Assembly (NCBI RefSeq): GCF_005239225.2
Contig: NC_133294.1
Coordinates: 19,357,631-19,421,630 of the forward strand
DNA: 64,000 nucleotides
DNA from: Populus alba
Lineage: Eukaryota > Streptophyta > Magnoliopsida > Malpighiales > Salicaceae
Reading direction: 5' to 3'
Part shown: in pieces, positions 22,508 to 35,077 of the stretch
How the letters are laid out: every line of letters starts with the position of its first letter
How positions within the stretch are numbered: the first letter of the stretch is position 1
Made by a program: the position numbers and the translations under genes
Notes under the pieces: model-generated
Seen by the model: only the letters and a program-made list of their open reading frames with translations
What the model was told of the DNA's origin: nothing
The model's database searches: none

Positions 22508-23010
22508 TTTTAGCTATATATAATATTCTATGCTGACCTTACTGTTGTAATTAATAAAATTACACTGATTTTTTTTTTTCCTGTGAAAAAATATGAAAGG
22601 TCATGCTTTCGAGATGTCATGAGGGTCGATAAGTTCTTTGAATCTAGAGGAGCAATCAATTGATAGAATAAATGTTACGTGGCTATGAAGTCTCAAAACA
22701 TAAAAAATGATGTTGTACGGAGTTTGTTTGATGAATTTCTTGAGACAAGGCTCAGTATTAATCAAATTAGATTATATATTAATTATCATTTGTTTTGAAA
22801 AATAGTTCTTGCTGATTATTTTTTAAATATTAACACATGCAATTAATGCGATGACAAAACAAATCAAGATAGGCACGTCAATTGGGTTTGTAAGTTTCCT
22901 TGGGAATATATAGATATCTATGCTGAATTTAGAGTTGTAACTAATGAGATTACAATATGAAGCTTTAAAATAATAATAATAATAATAATAACATGAAGGG
23001 CCATGTTGGT

Positions 23011-24289
23011 GAGATGCGAGGGGATATAAAAAATATAAACAAAATATTAATATTGGATAATATAGCCACTTATGAAGTTGTATAGGTAATTCTTTATTTA
23101 TTTATTTATTAATTGATGTGGTTTTGTATTTCGGTTCTTCTCACCTCTTGTGGTATATGAACCGTATTAATGTTAATACAACCTCTCTCTCTCTCTCTCT
23201 AAAAAAACTCTTTTTAAAAAAAATTAGTCAAAATAGAAAAAAAGTGAAAAGGGAAAAAAAATTGATGGAATGGAAGGGATTTGAATGATGGAAAGTGTTC
23301 GTTAAAATATATGACAATCTATCTCCTACTAGATTTAGTTTGTCTTTACTCATGTTTATGAGTATTTTTTATATCATTCATGTAGATGGTTTATTGATAA
23401 AAATTTAATTAACAGATTTATTAACCCTGTAATTTTAAGTTTGAGTTTTGTGATTGTTAATATTGATATTAATAGAAACTTATCTGGTCATTAACTCCTG
23501 AATTTATGAAGATTAATCAAGATACGCGCAAACTAACCTAGATATCCCACGTGAATAAAAAAAAATATCTCACATTTAAGAAGTTTTTTCTGCTCTCACA
23601 AGTTGTGAGGGAGTAAAACTAGAGCATATTGCACGGAACAAACACAACAATTACAGAAAATTTCTCAACCTTTTATTAACTCAACAAAAAAAATTACACA
23701 AGCTCTTTTATGTGTGCAGTGCACATATCACATGTTACACAACTTATTTTCCAGCCAATATATTGAGCATATACATAGAAGTTACAAAGAAAATCTGTCG
23801 TACCATTTTCAATGAGTATTTAGGCAATTTTACCCTATTTTCCCGTAAACATATTGGTCTCAATTTTCAACAAGTTAATAGGCATTGGTTTACCTTTGTG
23901 TTCCATGAACTCAGTAGTTTCAAAATCACTTTTGGCTATGCCTCATGTCTGTCCAGCATCCCCCCATGTTCTAGCCATGTTCTCTAACTAGTCATGCTTG
24001 TAAACACCATCACCACCCATTACTTTGCTATAATTGTCACCTACAACATCGTTATAACTTCCATGGCCAACTACAAGTCCTATTAGTACCAGGTTAGTTG
24101 CATTTTTGCTTGGCTTGAACAATCCATCATCCAAGCCCAAGTTCATGCCAACATGAACCCACTGCTCACACAAATTATCGCGCAACTGCCTATTAATTTT
24201 GTAATTTTTATAAATTTGCTTATAATGATTGATAAATGAAAAGATAAAGGGTGAAAGAAATGGAATTAAACTTCATTAGTTGTTACTAA
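23011..24289. other. intergenic DNA, possible decayed transposon
   Basis: Contains a (CT)n run at about 23184-23200. Minus-strand frame 23988-24185 (65 codons) begins MRDNLCEQWVHVG, faintly like the RD..A..MW end of PIF/Harbinger nucleases, but it is too short to assign. Plus frame 23712-23987 overlaps nothing recognisable. Confidence 0.25.
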
Positions 24290-24296
24290 AAAATTA

Positions 24297-24720
24297 GAAA
24301 GATTAATGATGTCAATGAATTCATTGACATCGGCATGAATATGGAAGGAATATATGAGGATTGACTTGATTAATTGTTCATAGAAAATAAAAAGACTAAT
24401 GATGTCAATAAGTTCCATGATATCGGCATGAACATGAAAAAAATATATAGAAACTAACTTGATTAGTTGTTCCTAAAAAATAAAAAAGCTAATAATGTCA
24501 ATGGTTCATTGATATCGGCATGAACATGAAAGGAATATATGGAAACTGACTTGATTAGTTGTTCCTAAAAAATAAAGAGGCTAACGATGTTAATGAGTTC
24601 ATTGATATTAGTATGAACATGGAAGGAATTTATGAAAATAAACCTGATTAGTTATTTTTAAAAAATAAAAAGACTAACTATATCAATGGATTCATTGGCA
24701 TTGATATGCACTAGAAACTT
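24297..24720. repeat. 93-bp tandem repeat, about 4.5 copies
   Basis: Unit starts at 24301, 24394, 24488, 24580 and 24672 (spacing 92-94 bp). Each has GACTAATGATGTCAATGA, TTCATTGATATCGGCATGAA, CATGGAAGGAATATATG and TTGATTAGTTGTTCCTAAAA. Copies differ by several substitutions and small indels. Confidence 0.85.
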
Positions 24721-25479
24721 TAATTATCTATTCAATGGGATGAAAGTTAATGCTACCAGGTAAATTGATATTGACATACCTTTGATTGGCCACTCTCAAG
24801 ATGATGGATAATAATATCAATTTGAAATTAATATTGATATAGATTAGTTGACCCGGGTTATGGGTAAAAAATGATAATATGATTTTAAATATTAGAAATT
24901 GACATAAAAAGATAAAAGAATGATAAGTAAGTGGAATAAAAAAACTTATCAGCATGAGACAATATATGATGTAATATTATTAGTTAAATTATATCAGTTG
25001 TTTATGTTTATTTATTGTATTTTTCAAGGCCATTCCATACACGGCATGAGTAGACTTATTTATCACTTTTGTTAACATAGACTAGGTATAAAAAGTTCAT
25101 TAATGTATATTGATTAAGAATGCAAATATTAATTCTCAATTGTTGTTGTAGAAATATGATTTTTTGTCTCTTAATATTTATCCATTTTTTATTCATGTAT
25201 GCTGGATTTTATATAAACTATTATATTTTATAATTAATGCATTATATAACTGATTATATGTTTTAATGAATGAGCTGGAATTATTGGAATATGGTTGACG
25301 TGGATTATGAACCAAGATGTTTGGATTGAAGAATTGTGTTTAACAGTGGAAGCAAAACATGTTAAGTCGATAGCTTCAGATTTTATATTATAAACGAAAC
25401 TTTTATGAGATTTCAGTGGAAATCATGGTATAGTACTTAGTAATTCTAATTAAAAGGTTATCGTGCATGCTAAAAGGGA

Positions 25480-25517
<38 letters not shown>

Positions 25518-25560
25518 CCTAGTAATTTCATAATTAAAAATGTATTTTGTTTTGAAAATT
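24721..25560. other. AT-rich DNA, probable LTR-element interior
   Basis: No coding frame with a domain. A (TA)n microsatellite lies at about 25484-25515. Bounded on the right by an LTR-like end. Confidence 0.3.
25484..25515. repeat. (AT)n microsatellite
   Basis: About 16 AT units. Confidence 0.85.
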
Positions 25561-25572
25561 AGGGCTGTTACA
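25520..25572 (-). mobile_element. possible LTR terminus
   Basis: The minus strand reads TGTAACAGCCCTAATTTTC from 25572, resembling the TGTAACRCCCC-type start of Ty3/gypsy LTRs. The matching CA end and second LTR were not located. Confidence 0.3.
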
Positions 25573-26619
25573 TTTGTATTTTTATCAACCATTCTAGTAA
25601 CTTTTATTACTTTACCAATACGTTTGTTAGAATTTTTTAGGCCTTCTTAATGTAGTAATCTTAAATGGTTTTCTCTCTTTAAGTCCCTTGACCACTATCA
25701 ATTGCCTCTAAACTCTTTATCGGAGTTTGAATTAGCCAACTAAATATGTCCCCAACCTGAGTTCTTTTATGCTCAATTGCACAATATCTTTTCATATTGA
25801 GTAGCACCATCTCTAAGGGTGTAGATATTTATATTTTATATACTTGATCCTTACAAATCATTTTTTTTATATCCCACCCCATCCTTTTCATGATTAATTT
25901 AATGTATTCTTGCTCTATTATGGCTAAATTAATGTTTTTTTTTTTTTTCAAGTCTTAAAATTATGGACATAGTTTTATATGGACTCCTTAAGTCTTAGAT
26001 TATCCTAGCCAATCAAGCAATGTTATCTATGATTTAATTTTATTAAAATGCTCATGAAAATAAATCTTTATTTTTTTCTATTTATTGATGGACTTAGATG
26101 GCAGTATAGAAAACTAATGAAAGATAACTTGATCAATGATGAATCAAATAATCCCAGTTTTATAAAGAGATTAACAACATCATCTTTATACTAACAAGAA
26201 AACTAGGCAATGTATTTTCTTGTTAATTGGTTATCTTTTCTAAAAATCTTTTTAAAGTTAGCTATATTGATTCCTCCATGAATTGAATGTAATCTATCAA
26301 GAAATAATTTTGTATTTTCAAAACAAAAGGTATAGAAAGATATGGTTTCTTTATTTCTATTATCTTTATATTTTTTATTTAGAGATAGTAACCGAATGTT
26401 GTATTAATATAAATTTATACAAGGAAAAAAAAATAGCTATCTCCACTTTCTTCAATTCTTTTATTTCAGGATAATAATGAAAAGCTACATTAATATAATT
26501 TATGTAAAGAAACAAATAACTTGGTAACAAAAGAATTCCAAACCCTTTGGCAAAGACTAAACACTTGATATGCAACCTGCTAGATGAATTGCTTATGATG
26601 TCTTCCTAGTCTACTTATA
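25573..26619. other. intergenic DNA, no gene
   Basis: Frames of 63-66 codons at 26283-26575 on both strands are Ile/Tyr/Phe-rich A/T artefacts. The segment 25640-25830 is somewhat less AT-rich but has stops in all frames. Confidence 0.35.
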
Positions 26620-26822
26620 GGATGTTTGTGAATGCGATAATGTTTGTTTTTTATAGTGTTTTTTTTTTTAAAATATATTAAAATAATATATATTTTTTTT
26701 AAAAAATATTTTTATTATCAGTACATCAAAATAATCTAAAAACCAAATATAAAAATTAAATTTTTAAAAAATCAATTTTTTTTAAAAAAAATACTATTTC
26801 ACACACATTTTCAAATAGCTTA
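26620..26822 (+). repeat. AT-rich MITE-like repeat
   Basis: Starts GGATGTTTGTGAATGCGATA and contains AAATATATTAAAATAATATA and ATCAGTACATCAAAATAATC. Confidence 0.6.
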
Positions 26823-27079
26823 AACATTCCTAGAATTCAGCTCTTCTCGAAACATCGCCGCTAACAGCATTTCCATTGCAAATCACGACCTTAATTTTCC
26901 TTCATCATAGCATACCACATGTCCACTTTTTAACAAACTAATTGTTTGTTCCCAACTGAATAATAAATAACACGATTCTTATGTTTATTTTGACATCAAC
27001 AATTCCATAATTTTTTTGAATAAGCAAAACCTATATATACACACGATTTTGTTTTTTTTAGTTATTTAAATCCTGTTTT

Positions 27080-27720
27080 TATAAATATTATTAGCTGGAT
27101 GTAGTTTTGAGCATTGCATCCTTTATCTATACAGGAATATAAAAATAGTCTGTTTACGTCGCCGAGACATTTAAGAAAGGCGGTGTCTCATCGGAGAGGG
27201 CATGGAGGGATTGCATCTCTACTTGGGTTGCTGGTCGTTGCATTCTGGAGTCCTCGGTCAAATCTTGAACTTCAGAGTCAAGGCGATGGGAAGGAAATGA
27301 CGATAAAGATTTCAAAATCTCAATCCCGCAATACGACACGCAATACGAGATGTTGGGCGTGGTTGATTTTGAGGACTATATATATATATATATAGTAAGT
27401 GCGTTAATGCGTAGATTTGAGCATTAATTAATCCGTGCATCAGCTGGCTGTATTTAATTCTGATATGAGGCCACCTTGATCACGGTGAAGTTTTAGTTCA
27501 AGCATGTGCTTAACCCTATTATTCAACGAAATGACCATAGCGATCTACCACTCTGATTGTGGCGGTATATAGAGACCGAAAAGACCAGGAACCTTGGCTA
27601 TCACAGGCACTCGTTCGGTTCCACCAAATTCCGGCGGGACTGCTGGTTCGAGGAGTTCGCTGCGGGCGATTGTTTGGGCACGGGTGCTATATGGGTTTTG
27701 CCTTTTCAAGTTACCATATA
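27080..27720. pseudogene. coding-like fragments of unknown gene(s)
   Basis: Two coding-like pieces. Plus strand, about 27157-27376: a frame with one stop encodes ...SERAWRDCISTWVAG... and KDFKISIPQYDTQYEMLGVV. Minus strand, about 27730-27553: an open stretch contains TRAQTIARSELLEPAVPPEF and ends VPGLFGLYIPPQSEW then a stop. Neither piece has a start with a leader or clear splice partners, and neither is recognised. They could be captured gene fragments. Confidence 0.25.
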
Positions 27721-27730
27721 ATATAATATA

Positions 27731-30589
27731 GATACTAGCTATTTCATTCGTGGTTCGTTACAGGTTCTGAAAAAAAAGAATATGTAGTTTTTCATAGCAT
27801 CTTTTGACTAGAAAATTTCTTATAATAAATCAACTATTTCATTCATGGTTAGTAAATATTCGTGAAGCCCCATTGCAGGTTAAATAATTATTTGAAAAAA
27901 AAACTAAATAAACAATCTATAAAATAGAGAGAATGAATATTAATTTAAATATAAAATAAAAAAGTTATTTGAAAAATATTCTTTTTAAAAATATCAATTA
28001 AAAATATTAGAAAAAAAAATTAGACACTGTTAGACTTGTCAAGCTAGTTCCGTGCACCAGATCCATTCTAAAAAGAGATAGATTACATGTTGTATCTTCC
28101 ATTAACATAGGAAAAATAATAATAATAATAAGGATCCATGGACATGAGATTGTAAATGGAGAGTGATAAATATTTGTGAATAAAAAATAATATATTATTT
28201 TTAAAAAAGTTGAAGAAACAAAAAAGAAAAAATGTTTTTTTTTAAACTATAAAATAATAATAATAAAAAAAACAATGATAACCATGCCAAGTGTAAATTG
28301 ATAAACATGTCTAGTGTAAAGAAAAAAAAACAAAACAATTTATTTTTTCACAAAAAAAATTACAAATTTCCACAGCTATATTAAAAAATTGAAAATAAAT
28401 AAATAAATAATTCCAATCATGCCACCACCATAATAAAAAAATTGCAAAATTTACAAAATTTCCATCTCTACGGTGTTTTACTGTTTCATTTTAGTATATT
28501 GTTTAATGAGATAGCAATATCAACATGTTCAGAATTTTTTGTTAAAATTATATAAAAATAAATATATCAACCCTTATGATTTATAATTTTAAATAGTAAA
28601 AACTTAATGTTAAAACCAGCTTTTTCAAGATGCACATCTACTTAATTGTTTTTAGAGGTTTTTGAAGAAATGAGATAAGGTGGTGAAGGTAATATAAAAA
28701 ATAAAATGAATTGAATTTGAATTTTTCTCAATATATTTATAAATCGGTTCCAAAGAAGGTGTAAAGAAACAGGACGGGATTAGATCCAATAAAAATACAG
28801 GACTGCAGAAACTTATTTCTTTATCATAAGCATAGATGCATCAAGGAGAGAGTTTGTGCCGTTGGTCAACGGCCTCAAAGAGGCTATTATTTTGAGGTGA
28901 GGACCCCACTTAGTTAAGCAGGAAAAGAGTCCCGTTGCCCACTTCTGGGTGTAGTTGCAACTCTCTGTTTAGCACATCACGTGTTTTGCAAATTGCCTCA
29001 ACGCAGCCCTAACTCCATTCCAGCAAACCAGGTTGGCCTAAACCCTGAAATGCACACTCACTGCTCCGAATCGCATAATCGATGGTGCATCGGAATCCAG
29101 TTACCGCACTTCAGACGTGTCTTAATGGTGGAATAAAATGTTCTTTAATCGGAGTGCACCACTTCCACTCCATCACATGGAGATGTTCATTATAGAAAGG
29201 GAGGGTGCCATGAACTCGGTTTTCTCTCCTTGCTCGGACTCCATGTTATGTGTTTATTCGACCCAGCAATGATTATCATCACATTTGTTTTTTTAATGCC
29301 AAGCACACAATAGTTGGATTAACTACTGAATTATTTTTACAGGCTTGGAGTGACATTAGCATTAGCGTCCAAGTGGTACGAATCAACAGGTAATTTTTCG
29401 CAACTCTCAATTACTTAAATGTCAGTGGGTGTGTGATTCAGAGAAAATTAATCGTCTCATCATTGCTTTGTTATGTTTATGGGTGGCAATATGGAGAGAG
29501 TGAGAACAGTGGCTTATGACTTTTGTGATCTAAAATGTAAAGAATAATCTGCAATTATTGATGTTTGGCTCCGTGCACCTGTAAAGGACATGTCTGTCCT
29601 GGATTATAAAGCTTCCGATGATAGCAGCCAAGCATGTCCAGATAGTTGATACCCTGTCATGTCATCCCAGAACTATTCCTTCAATAAAAGTGTTGTAGCA
29701 CTTCTCTTTTGTGGACTCTCCACCACGATAAAAAGCAAGAAATGCTTGTCTCCATGAATCATATTCTTCTTCTTTTAAGGACCCCGCAAGCAACTCCTGA
29801 TTGCTGAAGAAACATGCCCGCACGTGTAGCTGTGCACACTGTCATGTGCTCGTGCTTGTTCCCTGTTGCCAGTTTTTCAACCGGAACACCTGCTGAATCA
29901 ACCAGAGAAAACGCCCTCTCTCTTTGTTCAATCCCTGCTGCTTTCATGGTGGAATTGAGGGATCGTAGCAGTTTTTGTTTCGGTGAACGAGTAGAACAAT
30001 CTGCACCTCAATGCTGCCTGTAGAAACAGCCAGTTATCAGAGCATCATAACGATATGATACTCAGCCATAAGAAAAATGGAAGAATCCCGTGTCTCACTC
30101 AGAATACCTTTAATGGGTGGAGGTACTTGGCTCACTATCTAAGGTGAAACAAGCTTGGTTCCATTTTTCCACCCTCCCTACACATCCACTGCAACAAAGT
30201 GATAAATCAATCAACTCACTCGGCAAAGGGAGAAACAGGATAAATTGAAAGTCTCTTGCTTTGCCTTCTTTCCCTGAGTTAGATGGAGACAGATTCTAAC
30301 CAATCAATCGATCCGCTCCACTGATCTTTTTAGAGGGCATATATAGCATGGCAGCTGAAGTGGACCCTTCATACATAGATCATGGCTTGGATTTTATAAT
30401 CAGAATCGGGACTGATAAGAACCTTCCACCCTCAGCCACTTGGGGACTTCTTTTTTGAGTCTCTTTTCTTTGGATCACTCTTGTGAAAGGATAAAGAGGA
30501 AAAAAACAAAATTCTTGAAAGCTAGAGAATGATTTCGTTTGTGGGTCGATGAAAGATAGATGCTGTGCGTTACTATAAAGCAGTTGTAT
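27731..30589. other. intergenic region downstream of CEPR1, no gene recognised
   Basis: 27770-28800 is A/T-rich with AAT-triplet runs. 28800-30560 has moderate GC, but its frames (29759-29947 minus; 29814-30023 plus) overlap on opposite strands and lack domains. The last part may hold the distal 3' flank of the receptor kinase gene. Confidence 0.35.
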
Positions 30590-30802
30590 TGATAAAATTC
30601 CTCATATAACTTACAAGAGCAGTAAAACAAAATGGAGAAGAAGAAAAATAAAAGAGATTAATCTGAAAGCTACTTTAGTTAAACGAAAAGAAGATTAAGT
30701 TACTCTTTATGACAAGTCTCTCAAAAGTTTTTAGAGACAATGCTACTGTATATAGTTGCTATATTGCTCTTAACCTACAACCCCACCATACTCCTATCGC
30801 AA

Positions 30803-33800
30803 TCATATTTCAAACTGGTCCTTTATTTTAGTGACGTCTGATGCCTCTTTGCTCTTATTTGATGACCTGCAAGAATCGACTCTGTTCTGGCCTGCCTCGA
30901 TCAGCAACTGGACAACTTCATTCATGGTGGGTCGAAGGGCTGGGGTCTTGTAGGTGCATCGGATGGCGATCCGGAGAACCTGAATCAACTCATCTCTGAA
31001 AGACCCTGATAACCTCTTGTCCAGCACCTCCATCACTCCCTCCTTGGTGTCCACTTTTGTTGCAACCAGATGTATAATATTCTTGCTCTCTCCATAATCT
31101 GCCTCCACTGGCTTCTTCCCAGTTATTAGTTCCATCAACACCACCCCGAAACTGTAGACATCACACTTGGTTGTTGCTTTAGATGAGTACGCATATTCTG
31201 TCACGAGGGAAATTGAATCGAATAAAATCAGTTGACGGGTTAATAAATGGAAACTGAGTTAAATAAACAGATGGATTATTTGAAGAAGAAAACGATTCAT
31301 CACAGCGTGACTGCAAGTAATATAGTGGCTATGCTGATATACAAGTGTCTGTACGCAATACCTATAAAAGTAGTTAATTAATGCAATTGAAAGCTCACGA
31401 GTATTGACAGGTGAAACTATAAGATTAGTGTAGTAATCATTTTACTGAGCTAACAAAGAGATGCATTACCCGGGGCCAAGTAACCGTAGGTCCCTGCAAT
31501 GACAGTGGTGGTGGAGTCTTTCCCTCCTCTAGCTTGCAAAACCTTGGCTATGCCAAAATCTGCAACTTTGGGCCGGAAGTTAGCATCAAGCAGGATGTTG
31601 GTTGACTTGATGTCTCTGTGAATGATTGGTGGCAAGAGATCATGATGGAGATATGCCAAGCCCTGAGCAACTTCAACTGCTATTTGATGACGGGTGGGCC
31701 AATTCAGATGGATCCACCCTTTGTGAAGGGCGTCCCAAAGGTTCCCATTTGGCATATACTCGTAAATCAACAGGTTGCAATCCGAACTCGAGTAATAACA
31801 GTACAACTTGACTATGTTCTTGTGCCTTATACTTCCTAGAGTCCCTACCTCGGTTTTCAACGCCTTATCCGGAAGCAATTGATCCTCTGAAGCAGAATCT
31901 TTCGATTTCCTACTCCACAGCCTCTTCACTGCAACAACCTCTCCACTGCTCAGTTCAATTCTGTACACAGTCCCAGATCCTCCATGGCCCACTATGTTCT
32001 TATCAACCATAGCTTCGAGGATCTCACGTTGATCGAAACTTATTCGGTGGAAGCTCTTTACATCGTAGGAGAAGAATGATGAAGCCGTGGTCTCATCGTG
32101 TTGCTTGACAGCTCTGTCTTTACTGAATTGTCGTTTTAGAAACAGGAGAGCTCCAACAGTTAGGATAGCTACTGATATTCCGATTGCCCAGATAGAATTT
32201 AGCCTCTTTCGATTGTAGGTGTGTGAACACATGGGAAAACTTTGATCTGATGAATCAACATAGACTGGAACACAGAGACCTGGGTTGCCTGAAAGACTCT
32301 CCACCAGTCCCCCTTTAATCAGTGAGAGAGGTATTGGACCAGAGAGAAGATTGTTTGAAAAGTTGATGGAGTTTGGTAACAACTCGCTCAGACTTTCAGG
32401 GATACTTCCAGTCAAGAGGTTGTTGGAAAGATCAAGAACATTGAGAGATCTTAACAAAGATAGCGACTTGGGGATGGAAGAATTCAGCTTGTTGCCTTGC
32501 AAGATCAGTAAATTTAGCTTCTTTAGATAGCCAATTTCAGAAGGTATGGGGCCATACAGGAGATTACTGCTGAGATCAATCTTTACCAGATTGACAGCCC
32601 TAGAAATTTCAGAAGGTATAACACCTGAAATCTTGTTGCTTTGTACGAACAGTTCTGACAAGTTTCTCGCAGTTCCAATTGTATTTGAAATTGGACCACT
32701 AAAATTATTATAACTCAAATCAATAATTGAAACACGAGGAAGGCCTAGAATACCTTCAGGTATTGAGCCCTCCAGATGGTTATGACTCAGTCGAAACCTT
32801 AGAAGAGTCTTGCATTTTGCATAGCTATCAGGTAACTCTCCAGAAAACATGTTATCCAGGACAAGAAAGTAGAGCAGTTTACCTCCCCTGCAAACATCTG
32901 ATGGTAATGGCCCTGATAGGCGGTTCTCTGACAAGTCTACGACGATCATAGATGATAAGTGCCCCAGGTCCTGCGGCACTTCTCCTGTCAGAAAGTTATC
33001 ATAAACTGAGAGTATGCGCAAGGTTGTTGAACTTGCGATAGCACTGGGGATTTCTCCTGTGAGACTGTTGTTGTAAAGCTGCAGGACCTCAAGCCTGGGA
33101 AGGCGGCATACAGATTCTGGAATCTTTCCTGTTAATTTATTGACTGAGATGTCCAAATCTACAAGCTCTGTCAAGTTTCCAAATTCCTCGGGTATATTGC
33201 CGGAAAGGTGGTAATTATAGTAGAGCTCAAGTTGCTGCAAGTTCTTCAACAATCCAAGCTCTGCAGGGATATGACCAGAAAGGAAATTCCCGCTTAACTC
33301 AAGATCAACAAGGGATGTCATGTTTCCGATTGATGCTGGGATTGGACCATGCAGCACGCAGGTTGTCAAGATCATGCGTTTGAGCTTTGTCAGCCTAGAA
33401 ATATTCTCCGGCAGTTGCCATAAGTTGAGGCCATCGTTTTCATTGAAGTTGAGCACCTCAAGATTGGAAAGATTTGTTACTGACATGGGAAACTCACCCG
33501 TGAAGTGGTTGTATGACACGTCAAGTATCCGTAAGGATTTCAATGGTGAGAAATCTGGATATGTTCCGGTAGCAAACAAAAAGCTCAAGTCCAACTCTTC
33601 CAAGAAAGAGCAGTTGACGATGCTGTGAAGGAAGTCACCGTGGAGACTGTTGTGGCCTAGACGAAGAACACGCAAGTCTGGAAAGTAAGAGCATATTCCA
33701 GACGGAAAACGGCCAGAAATTGACCACCCAGTAACGTCAATCATCTCAACATATCCTCGACTGTTGCAGCTGACTCCTGTGAAATTGCAGTATGGTTTCC

Positions 33801-33951
33801 CTCCCTTGACATCCCAATCAGACAGGACATTTCCTGACAAGGAAGCTTTCATGAGATTGAAGAACTGATATGGGTTATTGCTGATAGTTTGTAAAGGATA
33901 GGTTAGAGAAATCAGTGTCACAAAAAGGAGAATAATAGATTGAAAAGCCAT
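30803..33951 (-). CDS. CEPR1: CEPR1/XIP1-type LRR receptor-like kinase, 958 aa
   Basis: Plasma-membrane receptor kinase of LRR class XI. In Arabidopsis CEPR1/XIP1 perceives C-terminally encoded peptides (CEPs) that signal nitrogen status, and it acts in vascular tissue. Exons 31470-33951 and 30803-31197 (one GT-AG intron within the kinase activation segment, splitting the Glu codon of APE) give 2877 nt, 958 codons plus TGA; the Arabidopsis protein is about 966 aa. Seen: signal peptide in the first ~23 residues, LRR N-cap around YCNFTGVSC, about 20 LRRs, transmembrane segment ~587-605 (IWAIGISVAILTVGALLFL), then a kinase with Gly loop GHGGSGTVY (~655-663), VAVK Lys ~676, HRDIK Asp ~780, DFG Asp ~798 and APE at the exon junction. 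All catalytic residues are present and it is an RD kinase. The juxtamembrane SSFFSYDVKSFHRISFDQRE is characteristic of the CEPR1 branch. No break is seen. Confidence 0.95.
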
Positions 33952-34189
33952 TTGATCGAGTTGGGGGGGTGGCGGGGAGAGAGAGAAAGAGCTAGGGAGA
34001 GATGGAGGAGGTGGTTAAGTCGGTCGTTGCAGAGAAGGAGATGAGGAAGCGAAGAAGTAAATAAAAGACATGATTGAGGGGATCATTGGGTGCAGCAGTT
34101 ATAGTCTTGATGATGAAAAGCAGGTTCCTGTGGTAGCACTGAGAAAGAGAGAGGTGCTCATACATATCTTTCCATAAAGAGGCTTTACG

Positions 34190-34195
34190 TTTATA
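34190..34195 (-). promoter_or_regulatory. candidate TATA box of CEPR1
   Basis: GTATAAACG context on the minus strand, 240 nt upstream of the ATG. A pyrimidine-rich leader (CT tracts at about 33975-34010) follows. Confidence 0.4.
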
Positions 34196-34243
34196 CCCCA
34201 CCAACTCACGTAGAGAATAACATAAGTGCAGCTCCTTTATCAT

Positions 34244-35077
34244 TGCAAGTTTTTTTTTTTTTTTTTCTGAATAAACTGCATCTCATCTTAATCAACTTAT
34301 TTTGCTGTGATCAGGACCTCTTGATGTGATCAATCAACTTTTCTATTGGATGGCCAGCCTAAGTTTAATTAGATCTTGACCACCAAGCACCATCTGCAGA
34401 ATCCATGCATGTCCATGCTGCTATACCATCAGCTCTCCTTCTCTACGCGCGATGCACAGGGAGCTCTGCATTGTCCAAGCCTCGTAAATTAATTTGTTTC
34501 TGTCAGTTCTTACAATATCCTGGTCTGCGGGATAAATTAATTAATCATCCCGTAGAGTATTGTTGTTTTCTTCTGAACAAGCATTAAAAACGACCACTGA
34601 AATCATGAGGTTTTTGGCAAGGCATGACCTTTGAATCTTGGTTGACCTGTGCCATGCGTGTATAAAATTACATGTTGAGTTTTTTCTTCCATCGCTATTA
34701 TTTCTCTCTCTCTCAAGATTCTTGGTGGATGAGGGATACGATTAAAAAACTCCATGGATGGACAGGTGGGAATAATATTATCGTGTTGGGGAATTTGCAT
34801 TACAAGTGCAGGGACCATATTCCAAAACAATTGTTTAAGTGATTGTGTTAAATTAAGTAAAGAAAGCCACAGAAAGATCACAGCAATGCACTCTGCCACT
34901 CTGTGATTGCATCCGTGTTGTCCACGTAGGATCATGATTGCCAAAACTTTGTCTTCTATCAAACCAGAAGACTGCAGGAGTATTCTCCCAGCCTCTCTTT
35001 GGTGGAGGAATAATGGCATTTGCTATTGAAAGAGAATAGATTTCTCCTCTGGCATATTTTGAGATAGTGTCTGCAAG
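34244..35077. other. upstream region of CEPR1, no gene
   Basis: A 138-codon minus-strand frame (34603-35019) has no domain, signal peptide or splice context and is judged accidental. Confidence 0.35.

Larger units (their letters stand above)
20690..22523 (-). mobile_element. non-autonomous Helitron-like element
   Basis: On the minus strand the 3' end is CTAG (20693-20690) followed by T. An 18-nt stem-loop with arms CCCGC/GCGGG (20702-20719) begins 8 nt inside, the arrangement typical of Helitron 3' termini. The other end (minus-strand start TTATATATAGCT at 22523) was placed by comparing the flanks with the homologous array unit at 22905-22930. It is preceded by A, giving an A|T insertion site with no duplication; the canonical 5' TC is not present. 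The interior is about seven irregular units of GGGTTAACCCGTCAAACC...ATTCGTGTCATGAAAGTTTG spaced by A-rich DNA, plus a long palindrome. No Rep/helicase frame is present. Confidence 0.5.
19800..23010. repeat. degenerate tandem array (~390-bp units), interrupted by other elements
   Basis: A block 'TATTAAGTG.TATTTATTTTGAAA' followed by 'GTTAATAAATG.ATTTAAT..GATGAAACAAA.TTCAAG' occurs at about 19877, 20268, 20555 and 22758, and a 'GTTGTAATTAATAAAATTAC' block at about 20440, 22534 and 22935. 'GGTCATG.T.T.GAGATG' motifs start units at about 19830, 20492, 22600 and 22998. The units are clearly related but divergent. A reverse MITE-like copy (20092-20270) and a 1.8-kb Helitron-like element (20690-22523) sit inside. 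No protein is encoded. Confidence 0.5.

Noticed and set aside
23988..24185. Harbinger-like nuclease end (MRDNLCEQW)
   Set aside because: Only one short motif-like string; too short and without catalytic residues to support a call.
31618..33628. Several plus-strand frames of 61-102 codons
   Set aside because: All are antisense shadows of the CEPR1 coding exon.
34603..35019. 138-codon minus-strand frame upstream of CEPR1
   Set aside because: No domain, signal peptide, splice context or family resemblance. The length is plausible by chance in this lower-AT stretch.
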